Positions 26,528 through 39,021 of a stretch of DNA of 64,000 nucleotides are shown piece by piece. How positions within the stretch are numbered: the first letter of the stretch is position 1; each line of letters opens with the position of its first letter. A model generated the notes under the pieces. It was given only the letters and a program-made list of their open reading frames with translations. It made no database searches and was not told where the DNA came from. The DNA comes from Datisca glomerata (Eukaryota > Streptophyta > Magnoliopsida > Cucurbitales > Datiscaceae), in NCBI GenBank assembly GCA_003255025.1, contig QANY01006190.1, positions 186,001-250,000 on the forward strand, written 5' to 3'. The position numbers and the translations under genes are program-made.

Positions 26528-29452
26528 TTAAACGAACTCAATCACGGAATCCAACGTGGAATCAACGTCAGGAGTCACAACAGCGCGCTTATGAAGCTCT
26601 CCAAGAACGCAACATTGTTGATCTGCAGTGTTAATTGCTGCAACATCTTGAGCAAAGCTAAGGTCTGAACCAGGAGAAACCTGCATTAAACCAAAAGACA
26701 AAGCTATTACCTTCTCAAGATATTACAGTCAAAGATACCCAAGTAAGGTCTAGGGGCCAAAGTAAAGAGTGTACAATATAAAGGATATATGTATAGGCTC
26801 ATTATATGACTCACATCATAAAGGCCATCTCCTAACTTCAATTTGACTGCTCCACTCTTATAAATCAGCATTTTCCCCATATAACCTCCAGCAAAGTCTT
26901 CCAAACCACACCCTTTCTTCTTTGACGAGTCAGAGCTCCCTACTTTCTCCTTTCCCTTTGTACTAGCCGGTCGTTTGAGTAAAGGTAGGTATGGAGGAAA
27001 CTGAAAGATGAACATCTTTTTTTCCTCGGTTTCCTCCTGTCACCCGAGCACCAGAATGTTATAGTCAGATTCATCAGATGTATTAGCAAATACTTTAAAT
27101 AATATAAGTTTGCTAATCTGATAACGAACCAGCAGCTCAAGATGTGAAGCAGGATTTATAGTTTTATCATCATGCACTACATTTGTTGCAGCCTCCCCAA
27201 ATTCTGCTTCATCAAGAAGTTCTAAAAGCAAAGAAAGTACATGGAAGTTAATAATATGGGGCACACCAACGACAAATAAGCATCACACTATGTCCATCTT
27301 CCGACCATTGTTATAAAAATAAGTATATACTATTGGCACAAATGATGTCTTTTGGAGGAACAATCTTTAAAATATATACCATTCATTAGCAAGTTACCAT
27401 GAGGAATCTAAACTTCAGTTGATTTTCTTGTTTTACTGCTGGTCAATATTCAAATATGATGCACCACTTTTATTTTCTCCATAAGTAGGGGGCATGAAAA
27501 AGATAAAGGAAGTCAAATGGCATCTTTACCCAGGAAAGCGGATGATCTGCTAAAAAAGAGCTAAATATCCAATTCCTAGAACAGCATAGTAGCACATCAA
27601 AGGTAACATGGGGTGGCTTACACATCATTTTGCTTCCTTGAGATAATGAAGTTCCTAATATATGCAGAATTTTTACCTGGATCTCCAGAATAAGGCCTCC
27701 GTAGCGGAAGTGTGGTAGGGTAGTACGTGTGGTTGTAATCCTGCAAAGTACAGTAAAACCCAGATGCTTGAGAGAGTGGGAGGCAGGGAGGGAGGGAGGG
27801 AGGGAGGGAGTCTTACCCAAGGTTCTTTATAGTCTTTCTTGGGTAACTTAGTCAACGAGTTAGTAGCATCTGCAGAACATGTAAAGGCTCCATCTTCTTG
27901 GACATCAGCAGATATTGGTAATAGAGACTCCTCATTGTCAGAATCTTTGAGCTCAGTGCCACTTCTTTTACTAACACTTCCCTCTTTTGCAACACCATAT
28001 GTCCTAATGGTAGTTGGTGATGCAGCTCCAGGACCAAACGCTACTTGCACTGAAGCTGCAAGATTAAACATCGAATATAAGCCAACATAATGCAATTTTT
28101 ATGAAAGATGATGAATATGATTGTGATTAAGACACGCATGCATCCAAACTTAGAAAAAATCCCTGTTAAAGCCCCATTATTTCTACATTTTGAAAGAAAG
28201 ATTTTCATCAAGACTCCATGTAAGATATCAGAGTTCTTTAACTTGATCACCCAAAGAGGCAACTCCTTTCCCTAGTTTTCCGGAATATAATTTTACTAAA
28301 TTACATATTCCATCGTAAAAACTCCATTCAAAGTTTTGTTCTCTTTACTTGACTTCTATGATAACTGGCTTATCACTCACGTTGACAAACAAACAACGTC
28401 AATGACTCAATATGCCATATCTATCATATGAAGAGATGAGCGTGGAGAAACAGATAATAGTGCAAGATTCTCCTATGCAAGAGGCCACAGTTTACCGGAA
28501 GGAATTTCTATGCAAAATCTTATGTGAACTTACATTTTTTCTCGACTTTAGAACCACGTCTTGCAAGATTCTCCTGTAGACGTGGAGAAAAAAAAAATAT
28601 TACTACATAAAAAAAATTAAATTTGGAAGTCTCAAACTAATGTGTAAAAGAAATAGGGACATGACTAATGCTTGTCACGTTTATTTAATAAAAGCAGAGG
28701 CCCGGGGTAAATTATTTGAATAGTAATAAATAAAGATTGAAAACAGTTGATCAAATAAAATTTTAATTGATAAAAATGACTACAGACGGGCCTAAAAATC
28801 ACATTAAAAATAAAAAATATAATTTAGTTTAACAGTTAAAAAATTATAATCAGTTGAACACTAAGAGCATTTACTTATGTCAGATATCATTGCTCTTTAA
28901 AATAACATTTTGGACCAAAACAGAAATAGAAATTAACATCACCGATTAAATCTCAAAAGTAATTGATTATACTTTTCATTTCCCTTGATTTCTCCCAACT
29001 CCTTGAATCAAAAGGCAAGATGAAGAAATAATGAACAAAAAATTGCAAGTTGAACTTACGTTGAAACGGCGTAGCAGATACTGGGCTTGCGAAGCTTCAT
29101 CTTCACCGCTACCCTCTTCACTGCCTTGCACCATCGCAGGAATGAGAAGGTCAAATTCATAAAATTGAAAGAAAAAACTACAGACACATTCATAAGCGAA
29201 ATTAACAGAAGAGATTCGGCAAAGAAAATTCAGATAAGTACGTTTTGGGGAGAGTCTGTTGGGGCTTTCTGCGGGGTGTGGCTTTGGGAGCAAATTTAAC
29301 CTGCACAGAAAGAAAAAGGGATTCGCAGATGAGGGAGAGGATATTGCAAAAATCTTAAGAGTTTCCGGATTTTAAACCGAATTGAGGTAAAATTGGTGCA
29401 CAATCTGAAGGATTACCTTCCTGGAAGTTGAAGATGGATCTTCTTGCTCCAT
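26528..29452 (-). CDS. RPC4: DNA-directed RNA polymerase III subunit RPC4 (C53)
   Basis: RPC4/Rpc53 forms a dimer with Rpc37 on the Pol III core and acts in promoter opening, termination and reinitiation in the nucleus. I traced nine exons: 29452-29417, 29300-29242, 29120-29060, 28573-28534, 28055-27817, 27740-27677, 27221-27130, 27036-26815, 26680-26528. They total 966 nt, 321 codons plus stop, all in phase. The N-terminus is basic and low-complexity (KFAPKATPRRKP), as in the family. The conserved C-terminal domain (about 200-321) includes MLIYKSGAVKLKLGD, a VSPGSDLSFAQDVAAIN block and CCVLGELHKRAVVTPDVD. Exon 6 encodes YYPTTLPLRRPYSGDP, a conserved plant block. The junction between exons 7 and 8 was set by frame and could shift slightly. 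No damage seen. Confidence 0.92.
27786..27809 (+). repeat. (GGGA)n tract at RPC4 intron 5 donor
   Basis: Six consecutive GGG runs separated by single A bases lie on the + strand. The tract begins six bases inside intron 5 of RPC4, straight after GTAAGA. On the pre-mRNA it reads as a CCCU tract; on the template strand it fits a G-quadruplex pattern. Confidence 0.85.
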
Positions 29453-31751
29453 GATTTGAGGTTGAAGATGAAGACGAAGAAAGGGAAAAAAATATGCTCA
29501 AAATGAAAACCTGGAGAATCGAACACTGGACCTGAAAACTGTAATATTGGATCCTTACCAATTAAACTTATAGAGCTGTCGTGCAGGGTTTTCCCGTTAA
29601 TAATATAATACGTTTTTAAAATGAAAGCAACTCCTTCCATCACTAATGTGCGTATTAAAAAATTCCTTTGATTTTTATGCATAGGGTAATAAAAGAAAAA
29701 ACTAGACATGAGCACAAAAAGACATGTCATGTCTGCTCAGAGATGAAGAATCAAATCTATAAGAAATATATTCCATCTTGTTGAGATTTTAAAGATCTAT
29801 TGACTTAATCATAGATTCATGATCGTCTGTTTCAGAACAAACAACCTCAATCATCTCAATATTTGTCTGAGGTGAAAAGACAACTGATTAATTTTTCTTT
29901 TTTATCTTTTTCCTAGATTATATCTTGGCAATCCATTCTCTCAATAGACGACCCAAATGTAGCATGAGCATTTCTTGTTTATGATCCTGATCTTAAGATG
30001 TTTTGTCAACTACTATCAAAATACTCTCGCTTATCCACGATCAAGTGGTTGCATTTGATCTACATTATACATAAGAGAACATCATACATAAGAGAGACAA
30101 TTACTTCTCCATCATTGATTTATCAATACGTAGAACTCAATCAACCTTGGGAACCTCTCTGATATATGAAAGCTGAACAATGATAATGTTGGTATGACAA
30201 GAAAAATCACTAGAGCCTCCCAACCAAAGACTCTCATAATCATGACAATAAATAAGCTTAATACTTAGTTGGATATATGTGTGATAAAGAAGTTATATAT
30301 GTTTGATTGGAACTTTTTTTTACAGCATTTTATGGTAAATTACTGTGACTTACTTTGTATTTTGTTTTAATTATATGAACCTGTCTTAATTACATTATTT
30401 TTGTATAAAGAGGTTCTTTAACATTTGGAAATGCAAAAACATTTTGGCTAAAATGCACAATTATAGGTAATTATTAATTTCCTTATCCCATTTTTGCTCA
30501 TAACTTGTGTACACCCAATGTTGCATGATTTCATATTAGTTCGACTTTTATACTTTTGGTTTCTATTCCAAGCACATTGACTAGTGATCACATAAACAAG
30601 CTGCTTGTCTTTTCCATCTCATTGTTATCAACACTCAAGTCAAATTAAGATGCTTTTTCATAATTCATATCTTTTATGGGTAGAATCGCAGTTAATCATA
30701 AGAATTGTTACGTATATCACCCACTTCCTCAATTTCTCCATAAGAATGATTTGAAAGACTATGTTTAGCTAGTTAATGTCATTCATATTACAAGATTAGC
30801 AGAATAATTAGATGCACTCTTATTCATTTCAAAACATTATTTTAACGAATAATAAAAGAGAATTTTGATACAAGTTTTTTTTCTTCAACATATCTTAACA
30901 AGCATTTGATTATGCACTAGAAAGGGATAAATGTTCAAAAAAGGAATTGGTTCAAAGAGAAGTGCAGTGAACCTACACGTACAAATTTCACAGGGATTGA
31001 AATTTAAGGTCAGTCAAAATCTGGCAAAATTTAGAGCATCTATGCTACTGATAAAAGGCCGACTCTGGATTGAACATAAACAGTCCATTTGTAGCAACAC
31101 TTCTCAATTAAGATATCCATATGCAACCACTCTAGCTTAAGTAATTATTATTTTGGGAGAATAGACTACGAAATCAATTCAATGAGACATAAAGCCTAAT
31201 GGGAAGAGAGGACTGTCCATTAGTTCTCCAGGCTATCTAATACAGTGAATGCACTATTGATATTAATGTTAACATATGAATGATTGATAAATACTTGGAT
31301 CAATTAAAACTGTGTCTAAATCTTAGTCAATCTTGATTACTCCTGCCATAATTCAACATAAGCTACGATGCTAAATTTCTACCGACCAATTATAAACACT
31401 TGGCAGGGAACCAAGATAATCGTGCAATAGTCCACAGAAAACCAAGCCTTTTGAGGTGCTTTGTTAACCACAAATGCAGCAGACAAGTACAAGTGATAAG
31501 CAAGCAGAGACATCCACCAATCCAATACACGGTAATAGCTCATCCATGGAGGTTTTAATGAAGGGCATCATCACTTCTTAATGCACTCAAAAGGATTAAC
31601 AAGAAGGTGCTTACTATAAAGTCACAACAAGACCCAACATGTTCAAAAGGCACAACCAATGGAAGGTAAAGAGAATTCAGGTCTTAAATTCAAATCCCTA
31701 GTTTCGCAAAAAAGTATAGCGCCAGCCTCCGACTACCTAGACTCTTAAGCC
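29453..31751. other. Intergenic DNA upstream of RPC4
   Basis: The first 100-200 bases are the presumed RPC4 promoter and leader. Beyond that I recognise no gene, RNA or element; an open frame at 30931-31140 has no recognisable domain and is probably chance. Confidence 0.45.
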
Positions 31752-31841
31752 TCAACTAATTAAGGTAGAACGATAGCTATCAATAGCTGAAGCAACTCTT
31801 CGTTGATGAGGATCCAAGAAACTTGTAACAGCAACAGTCAT
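31752..31841 (-). other. Possible short coding exon or small ORF of unknown identity
   Basis: On the minus strand a strong acceptor (TTTGCAG) is followed by an ATG frame of 29 codons ending in TGA; residues include FLDPHQRRVASAIDSYRST, unusually mixed and charged for this AT-rich region. I could not find matching upstream exons. It could be the last exon of an unrecognised minus-strand gene, an alternative exon of SF1 transcripts reading through, or chance. Confidence 0.25.
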
Positions 31842-34800
31842 CCTGCAAACAATGTTATCATCTCATAAAGGTACATGCTTACTGACTAAACTATAGCAGA
31901 GTGATCAAGGCAATACAGAAAACCCTACTCTCCTTTGAGACTTTACATCTCAAGTCTTAGTTTAAAAAATCACGGTTAAATGGTCAACATACTCATATTA
32001 AGAAGATCCACAGGCCTTGCCTACAAAAAAAGGTAGCCATATGAGCAAGGAAGAGTTATTCTTGAAAATATCCAATGCATGTCAAAGCACTTATCCCAGT
32101 GCAGCGAAGTTTTATGAATTTGTGAAGCAGTGGCAACCACTCTAATGCTATGTTTGGATCTTAGAAAATAGGAAAGAAAGAAAATTGTGAGAAAAAAGTA
32201 AGCGGAATTAGAATGAAAGGAAATTATCATTAAAGGAAAATCGATTCATATCAATATTTTCCTTTGCATATTCCAAAAGACTCCAATACTTCACATTTTC
32301 CTTTTCTTTTCCTACTAATTTCCGAGATCAAAAAGAAAATTTCCAATATCCAAACATAGCCTAAATCTACTCCAAAAAGAGATTATTCCCATTTTTACTC
32401 CTATCTCAACACCAGCTAGAGCAGAACAAGGTTACAAAGACAAACACAGAAAAATGTTAGTCATTGGGAAATAAACACCCATAATTGTGCAAAAATGCAA
32501 TGCCTAACCGGAAACTAGAAATAGACGTGGATCTAACAACCTGGAAGTCTAGCGTCCAGCAGTAAAGAAGGAAACTGAAATCTGAATGGAAACTAGCATG
32601 ACCAAGATATTTGTAAAACAGGAATATTAAATTGAATGCTGGAATACCAACTTCATGAAAGTAATCTAACAGAATCTTTCAATTAAGAGAAAATTAAAAT
32701 TTTGGAAAGCAAGGAAAACTAATACTTATAGCACGACTAAAGCGCACCCAACAATCGATCACATTACTGATCAACAGCTACCAATATAGCACTACTTTGC
32801 AAATGGAACCTCTTGATGGTACCTAAATGTCATTAATAACTACGAATAAAACGTCCCCAAAACAGCGTTCGTGTGCAACATTTTGGAAGATCATAGTTTG
32901 TGTGCAACATTCTGGAAGACATCAACCCACGTCTTGTTTCCCAATGAAAAATATGATCAACCACTTTACTGCATTCAATGACGGTCGGTCCTTAACTCAA
33001 GCTATGGTCCAGAAAATTATAAGGAATAACCCTATAAAGTTTTGACCAGTACAATATTTTTTAATTAAAATAATCTTTACGCATTATGCTAAAAAGATTC
33101 AATTTATGAAGAATTTTATATTTTTAACTCATAAAATCAAAAGGAAATCATTTGCAGAATTTTTTTTAATGAGAACATAAAACTCAGAAAACCCTTAACT
33201 AAATTATATCACCAAAGATTATTGAGAAGTTGCAAGAGCGCAAAATCAATGTGCTGACCAGAAACTAACAGCTACATGGTGAGGAGTCCAGAACAAGTAA
33301 CTAGCAATGATGAGGACTCCCCTCATTGCCACTAACTAAAGATCCAATAAGTCCAACCAAAATGAACTTCATAATGATTAGCATCAGCAGCCAACACCAT
33401 GCATGGGTGTGAGATGCTCACTAAAATAAGAAGCTGATACCTTCCATAAACTGGTACATGGTATTTTGGAAGGCTAAATCTGCAGATATTATCTGTTTGG
33501 CTTGTCCTACTATCATGCCAAGAAGACTGTCCGTCATTTAAAAATTATGGTATTGGTGGATACATCTGCTCTTCCTTTCTTTTTTTGGTAAGTGATACAT
33601 CTGCTCTTCCTAATAACACAGAACTCCTAAAAACTAATTCCAATCCCCAGATAGCATTCTAATTTCATAAACTACTTATTCTTGACAATTACAATATGTT
33701 TTCTTTAGCTTGAAAGGATCCTTAATACAATCTATCTAGTTACCAGCTGGCAATACTTTCCGCCTCGGCTTCCCTTTTAAACCTATTCACTTGAACTGAG
33801 GGCAGAAGAATTGACACTAAACTCCTAGAGATTCTCAGTTTACTCCACTAAATTAATAAGACATACGAAACATCATGATTGCCAATTTGGCCAAGACTCG
33901 GCACTCCAAACAGAATAACTCGGAATCTATGAAGATAAGACTTAGCAGCCAGAATTGATCACTTAACTACCCTGTGATCCGAGTTCTTTTACCTGCCATG
34001 GGAGAACTGAAAAAGATATCAAACCCACATTTTATGCATATAAAAAAATAGTAATGCAAGAAAAATGTCATAATCAAGATAATTCTTCCACCTACCCCAA
34101 AATGCCTCAACGTTTGAAGGCATTATTACCTTTCGGATAGATGAAGGCATCAATGAGACAGCATCAGTGAAACAAACAAAACACCAGTGAAACAAAACTA
34201 CACACGTTAGTTTAAAAAACTAGTATACCAGCGAAAATGTCAAATTGGAATGTCAAGACCTAGATACTCAGACCTGAACACTAGAAAATGGGGTCCACAC
34301 AATAATGAAACATTAACCAAGAATTTTGTAGATAAATTAGAGGAAGCACGAAAACAAGACAGAGGAAACTAAGTTATATAATAACTGTATGTTTGAAGCT
34401 GCTTCTCCAAAAAGCCTGTTCAATATGAATCTCTAGCTTGAATCTCTGCAAATGTCATAAGAGTACATCAATGTTAAAGAGGTGAGTCTCTGCAAACTTC
34501 CAACAAAGTCATGGCAAGAGGTAAGAAATCAGGTTCAGAAAGCTCCAAGAAACATCAGGCCTGTAAATATTAGATAACAGCAGGGAATGGTTAAGAACTG
34601 CTAAAGCACTGGAAATAAATGACAACCAGAAAGTTAATTTGTTTTGGTTTTATAATCTATACTAGATTCGTTAAAAGAGAATCATTCATATAGAAGAAAG
34701 AATAACAATGAAAGATAAAAAATTTACTTGGATTATTAAAGGATCACATACTTACAAAATGATGGCATTATCACCTGTTTTCCTTAATGTCCTTCATGTA

Positions 34801-35326
34801 TACAAAAGATAAAGAGAACATCCCAGATTGTAGCGCATGCAGAATAAGAAAGGAAAGTTTCCCAAAAAATCAAAGGATAATTTACGGTTAAAAAGAGACA
34901 CAGACTCAGAGTGACAATTTAAGGCCAATAAGATGAAAATTTTCAACTTCAAAACCTTCAAGGGCCAAAAGAGAAACCGAAAAGTAAATGAAAAGTTTGA
35001 GTGGAAAGTCATTATAATCTACACCTCACAGAGTGGTTACGAGATAGGCACCAATACAGGTTTCAAAATACATATTTCTACAGACATATAGCGATACTGT
35101 GTCCCTCTGTACCAACAAAAGATGAAAGGCGGAATGAGCCAAAATTACATTGGAGCTGAAAAGATAATAGAAAATCACGGCACAAGGACATTAATCAATT
35201 ATCAATCAGTTCAGTGTCACGGTTAGTACCATAAATTAATTAAAAAATAGAAAATCCTGAAGCCTTCAAAAAGCATAGTACAAAACATTTTGAACATACC
35301 TCCTATCTCGATCAAGTGGATGAAAA
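31842..35326 (-). other. SF1 downstream region, possible spliced 3' UTR
   Basis: After the SF1 stop the transcript reads GAGATAGGAG then GTATGTTC, a good donor at about 35300, and several acceptor-like TTGCAG sites lie at 34380-34560 on the same strand. That fits a 3' untranslated region with introns. Open frames here show no domains. A MITE sits inside at 32146-32361. Confidence 0.35.
32146..32361. mobile_element. Tourist-like (PIF/Harbinger) MITE, 216 bp
   Basis: The ends are inverted repeats: GCTATGTTTGGAT on the left and ATCCAAACATAGC on the right, with further weaker pairing inward. It is flanked by TAA on both sides (32143-32145 and 32362-32364), the 3-bp duplication typical of PIF/Harbinger. 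The interior is AG-rich on the left half and CT-rich on the right, as in a foldback MITE. No coding sequence. Confidence 0.8.
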
Positions 35327-37774
35327 TCATTTCATCTCTGCCATAAACTTCTCGTACTCTGCATCTGCACCAAAGCCAGTCTTCTCTCCAGATAATGCAG
35401 AATGCGGAACAGGAGGATTTGTCGCCCATGGAACATTTCCGATGTTTTGGGTTTGATCTGAGTTCAGTACAGGAGGAGGTGGAGGTGGAACAGTACTATA
35501 ATAGGGAGAATAACCATATGAAGATTGAGGATAGGCAGGTTGGGTATTCGGAGGCATAGGAGGTAAAGCACTCCCATACATATTGGTTGGTACAGAAAGC
35601 ATAGCACTGCTTTCAGATTGGACCCCTGGAGGGAAACTCTGTTGAGCTTCACCTGAAGTTGCAGGCTGAGGTGGTGCACCAGGAGGAGTTGTCTGCATAT
35701 GAGGATACTGAACTCCATAAGGGGCCATAGGCTGACTCTGAACTGGAGGATACACTGTTGAACCAGGAGGGGGAGGAGCATAAGGAGCGTAATGCGGAGG
35801 AACAGGAGGTCCCCAAGGAACTGCGGTGCCAGTATAACCTCCAGGTGGAGCATTCCCTAGACTACCACCCAGTGTAAATTGCTGGGATGGGTAGGCACCA
35901 AGAGGCTGGCTTGAAGCAGGATATGTGGGAAGTGTTGATGATGGAGGGCCAGGGGGTACAGTAGGCTGTGGTGGCTTGCCAGCAACTCGTACAGCAATAG
36001 TTCTCCCCTCAAGACGATAACCATTCATGCTGGTGATTGCCGTATTAGCCATTTGAACATCAGAATACTTTACAAAACCATAACCCTTGCTCAATCCAGT
36101 AACCCGGTCCTTAATAACCTTAGCCATTACAATTTCACCAAAAGATGAAAATAATCTGATCAATCCATCATCCTCAAGGGTTGGTGGCAAGTATCCAATG
36201 TACAAATTTGTGTCGTCATATTCCTTAGTTGGCTTGACCCCGTTCGCCCCCAAGCTTGGTTGTGAAGCACTACCAGTGCCACCAGTATTGTTAGCCCAAG
36301 GTGGATTACTTACTGAATTTCCTGAACCTAGAGCCAGTGTGGTGTTTTGCTTGGTAGCTGATTCAGGAACTGTCCCTCCTAACTCAGCCAAGAAATTCTG
36401 ATACTCATCGTCCATCTTTTTCCCAGTTGTCCCCTTCACCGGACAATCAATAGTTGGGTGCCCACCATCACCGCATATCTTGCAAAGAACATCACTCTTA
36501 AATGTTGAAGTCCTTGACGGACACGCATATTGACGATGCCCTGGCTCACCACACAACCTACAGAACTCTTCATCCCTAATTGTCCCATTCAAAGCAGCAA
36601 GTTCTCTAAGCTGCTGCCTCTTATGCTCATTCAAGACCTCATCCACAGGTTGCAAGAGCTTCTCTACCATTTCAGCCGCAGCCTCCAGTGATTCCTGTGT
36701 TTCGGCCTCAACCAGAACATGCAAATCTTCATTTTCCGAAGGATCGGGTTTCATCAAGTCTCTCTTCTGTTGCAATCTTCCCTCTTTGATTGACCCTTTA
36801 CCCCTAATGACAATTTTCGCACCGGTTTGTTTCTCCATCCTCTTCTGGGTATTACCTCTAGGACCGATTATCAGCCCGATGAAATTGTATCCTGGGTATT
36901 CCTTCATTGGTATGTAAAGTTTTTTCTGAAGCTTTGGTGGCCTATAGTCTGCCGGTGGCTTAAATGCAGGGTTCTTCTTAATAATTTGAGATATAATCTC
37001 CTGTCTCTCCTTATTCAATTTTTCACGAGCACGATACTCTCTGGTATTAATTCTAATTCCCATATTATCATATATAGGTTCAGGGGAAGGAGACCGAGCA
37101 CCGTCAGGTCGATCATCCAAGGGCAAACCCGATTGAAGCATCCTACTAATCTCCAGAAGCCTACTGTTCAAAGCTTGAATCTCGGGATCAAACTCAATGC
37201 CTCCCATAAAATCAGGAAGCTGAATCACAGGCTTCGGCTCGTCATCGGCCCACCTCGACTTCCTCCTCCGCGAACCGCTCCCCGAATCACCGCCACCACT
37301 CTGGTCATTTGTCTCAGGCTGCGGGTCCCATCTGCTCCGACGACGGCGCCTGCTCGTGGTCTCCTCCTCGCCCCCAGAGTAGTCTCTGTCGGTACCGCTA
37401 TGGGTGTTCGTCAAGCCGTTCTCAGACACCAAAGCCCTGTGAATTTCCATCTTCGGCGGATTACAAGTAACAAGCTGAGTATTCTCGCTTGGTGGTTTCT
37501 CCGCATATCCATTTTCAGTTTTAACTTGGGGGTTTTGAAAACCAGGAACTAGGGTTTTCGAGGGGTTTTGAAGATCGAACGACATTATCTCTGGATTAGG
37601 AGGAAGCGATGGGTTTTCGTAATCTGAAACAGATTCAGAAGGAGGAGGAGGAGGATTCTGATCGTAGTGATCTGCTGATTCCGACGGGTGCAAAGCAGGG
37701 GGTGGAGGATTCATGGATTCAATAGGTGTATCAGTATGAAGTTTGTGGTCTGGGTTTGATTGAAGAGCATCCAT
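35327..37774 (-). CDS. SF1: Splicing factor 1 / branchpoint-bridging protein (plant type)
   Basis: SF1 binds the intron branchpoint and, with U2AF65, defines 3' splice sites in the nucleus. The 815-codon frame is in one exon, as I recall for the plant orthologue. Domains in order: Pro-rich N-terminus with two Arg-rich Trp motifs that look like U2AF ligand motifs ([10 protein letters not shown], 141-150; [10 protein letters not shown], 169-178); helix-hairpin region from about 185 with the SPSP phosphorylation motif (228-231); KH-QUA2 RNA-binding domain about 285-395 with the GPRG loop (304-307); two CCHC zinc knuckles (C405, C408, H413, C418 and C431, C434, H439, C444); an RRM (about 522-598) with LYIGYL and KGYGFVKY, a plant addition absent from animal SF1; then a Pro/Tyr/Gln-rich tail. 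The start [10 protein letters not shown] fits the family. A Mutator-like element lies 128 bp upstream. Confidence 0.96.
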   Translation of the reverse strand: MDALQSNPDHKLHTDTPIESMNPPPPALHPSESADHYDQNPPPPPSESVSDYENPSLPPNPEIMSFDLQNPSKTLVPGFQNPQVKTENGYAEKPPSENTQLVTCNPPKMEIHRALVSENGLTNTHSGTDRDYSGGEEETTSRRRRRSRWDPQPETNDQSGGGDSGSGSRRRKSRWADDEPKPVIQLPDFMGGIEFDPEIQALNSRLLEISRMLQSGLPLDDRPDGARSPSPEPIYDNMGIRINTREYRAREKLNKERQEIISQIIKKNPAFKPPADYRPPKLQKKLYIPMKEYPGYNFIGLIIGPRGNTQKRMEKQTGAKIVIRGKGSIKEGRLQQKRDLMKPDPSENEDLHVLVEAETQESLEAAAEMVEKLLQPVDEVLNEHKRQQLRELAALNGTIRDEEFCRLCGEPGHRQYACPSRTSTFKSDVLCKICGDGGHPTIDCPVKGTTGKKMDDEYQNFLAELGGTVPESATKQNTTLALGSGNSVSNPPWANNTGGTGSASQPSLGANGVKPTKEYDDTNLYIGYLPPTLEDDGLIRLFSSFGEIVMAKVIKDRVTGLSKGYGFVKYSDVQMANTAITSMNGYRLEGRTIAVRVAGKPPQPTVPPGPPSSTLPTYPASSQPLGAYPSQQFTLGGSLGNAPPGGYTGTAVPWGPPVPPHYAPYAPPPPGSTVYPPVQSQPMAPYGVQYPHMQTTPPGAPPQPATSGEAQQSFPPGVQSESSAMLSVPTNMYGSALPPMPPNTQPAYPQSSYGYSPYYSTVPPPPPPVLNSDQTQNIGNVPWATNPPVPHSALSGEKTGFGADAEYEKFMAEMK

Positions 37775-37902
37775 TGAAATCGCGACTAGGGTTCGACAGA
37801 AGGATAAAACGCCAGAGACCCTAGGGATTACTTAGGGTATATGCCTCCTCTACAACAATTGATTTTCGCTAAAAAGGGCCGCAACGAGACGTATTTCCTG
37901 TA
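37775..37902 (-). promoter_or_regulatory. SF1 leader/promoter stub cut off by the Mutator-like element
   Basis: Only 128 bp remain between the SF1 start codon and the inserted element, of which the outermost nine (37894-37902, TTTCCTGTA) are the left target duplication. The stub holds two ACCCTA-type telo-box-like stretches, common near plant housekeeping starts, but I see no convincing TATA box. The original upstream sequence continues at 48741, beyond the element. Confidence 0.55.
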
Positions 37903-37960
37903 GGATTTTTTTTTTTGCAGAAGTATACTCCTACCGTTTTCAAGTTGCAAAGTTATATTT
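37903..37960 (+). repeat. Left terminal inverted repeat of the MULE
   Basis: About 58 bp that align with the reverse complement of 48674-48731 with a few gaps: a GG plus T-run start, an AGAAG box, a TATACtCCT box and GCAAAGTTATA. It faces the SF1 start codon 128 bp away. Confidence 0.75.
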
Positions 37961-38146
37961 CAAGATTAATTTATGTACTCTCTCACCAATGTTTCATCTC
38001 CTTTAATTATTTTTATTTTTTCTCATGTCATTTTTATATATCATCTAATCAAATATAAAAGTCAATTATCACTCAATGCTCTATCTCTTTGTCCACCTCC
38101 ATCACCCTCATTTTTCCTAATTTGTTTTCCATTTTTCCTCCTTCAT

Positions 38147-38430
38147 CGTTCCTCCTTCTTCTCCTTCATCGTTCCTCCTTCTTCTCCTTCATCGTTCCTC
38201 CTTCTTCTCCTTCATCGTTCCTTCTTCTTCTTCTTCTTCTTCTTCTTCTTCATTCTGCAAAATCATTTTGCTTTCAACATCTTCTTCATTCTGCAAAATC
38301 ATTTTGCTTTCAACTTCAACATCTTCTTCATTCTGCAAAATCATTTTGCTTTCAACATCTTCTTCATTCTGCAAAATCATTTTACTTTCAATATCTTCTT
38401 CATTTTCAAGGAAAGCTACTTCATTTTCAA
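38147..38430. repeat. Tandem arrays near the MULE left end (23, 36 and 21 bp units)
   Basis: A 23-bp unit with TTCATCGTTCCTCC recurs four times (CGTT at 38147, 38170, 38193, 38216). A TTC microsatellite follows. Then a 36-bp unit TTCATTCTGCAAAATCATTT recurs four times (about 38250-38400), and a 21-bp unit ATTTTCAAGGAAAGCT twice. On the minus strand the 36-bp unit reads as a 12-residue repeat ESKMILQNEEDV. Confidence 0.85.
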
Positions 38431-39021
38431 GGAAAGCTTGCAGGTATGAGTTTTGTATTTTTTTCTGGAAAGCTTGAAGTTTCATGGGTTTTTTTGTTCA
38501 TGAGTATCCTGACATTTTTATTCGAACAACAACATTCATGATGTTGTTTGACGTTCATGTAGTGTACAAGATGCTCGTGTAATGTACTAGAAGACTACAC
38601 GGTCCTCGTGTACATTTCACGCAGTGTACACGCTCATCGTGTAGACTTCATGTATACTACATGATCATCTTGTAGTGCGTCTGGAACTTCTCTTGTAGTT
38701 CACAATGCACTACAAGAGCATCGTGTAGCATCTTGTACACTACAAGAGCACTACACGATCATCTTGTAGTGTCATCATGCACTGTACATGATGGCCATCC
38801 ATTTATACAGAATGGTAAAGGGATGCATTCACTCTTTGTTTGTCCAGTAATGATGATCGTGTAGTTCTCGTGTACGCTACACAATGACACTACAAAATGT
38901 TCGTGTAATCATCGTGTACATTACACGATAACACTGCACGATTGTCATGTAATCCTCATGTAGTTCACTACAGAGCATCATGTAATGTACACGAGCATTA
39001 CAAGATGATCGTGTAGTGTGC

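Noticed and set aside
31660..31720. T-loop-like ATTCAAATCCCTAG, possible tRNA
   Set aside because: No acceptor stem, D-arm or anticodon arm can be fitted around it.
36827..37552. 241-codon + strand frame opposite SF1
   Set aside because: It is the shadow of the conserved SF1 KH and N-terminal coding sequence on the other strand.
37973..38541. 150-158 codon + frames at the MULE left end
   Set aside because: They consist of translated tandem repeats and TTC microsatellite; no link to the transposase could be shown.
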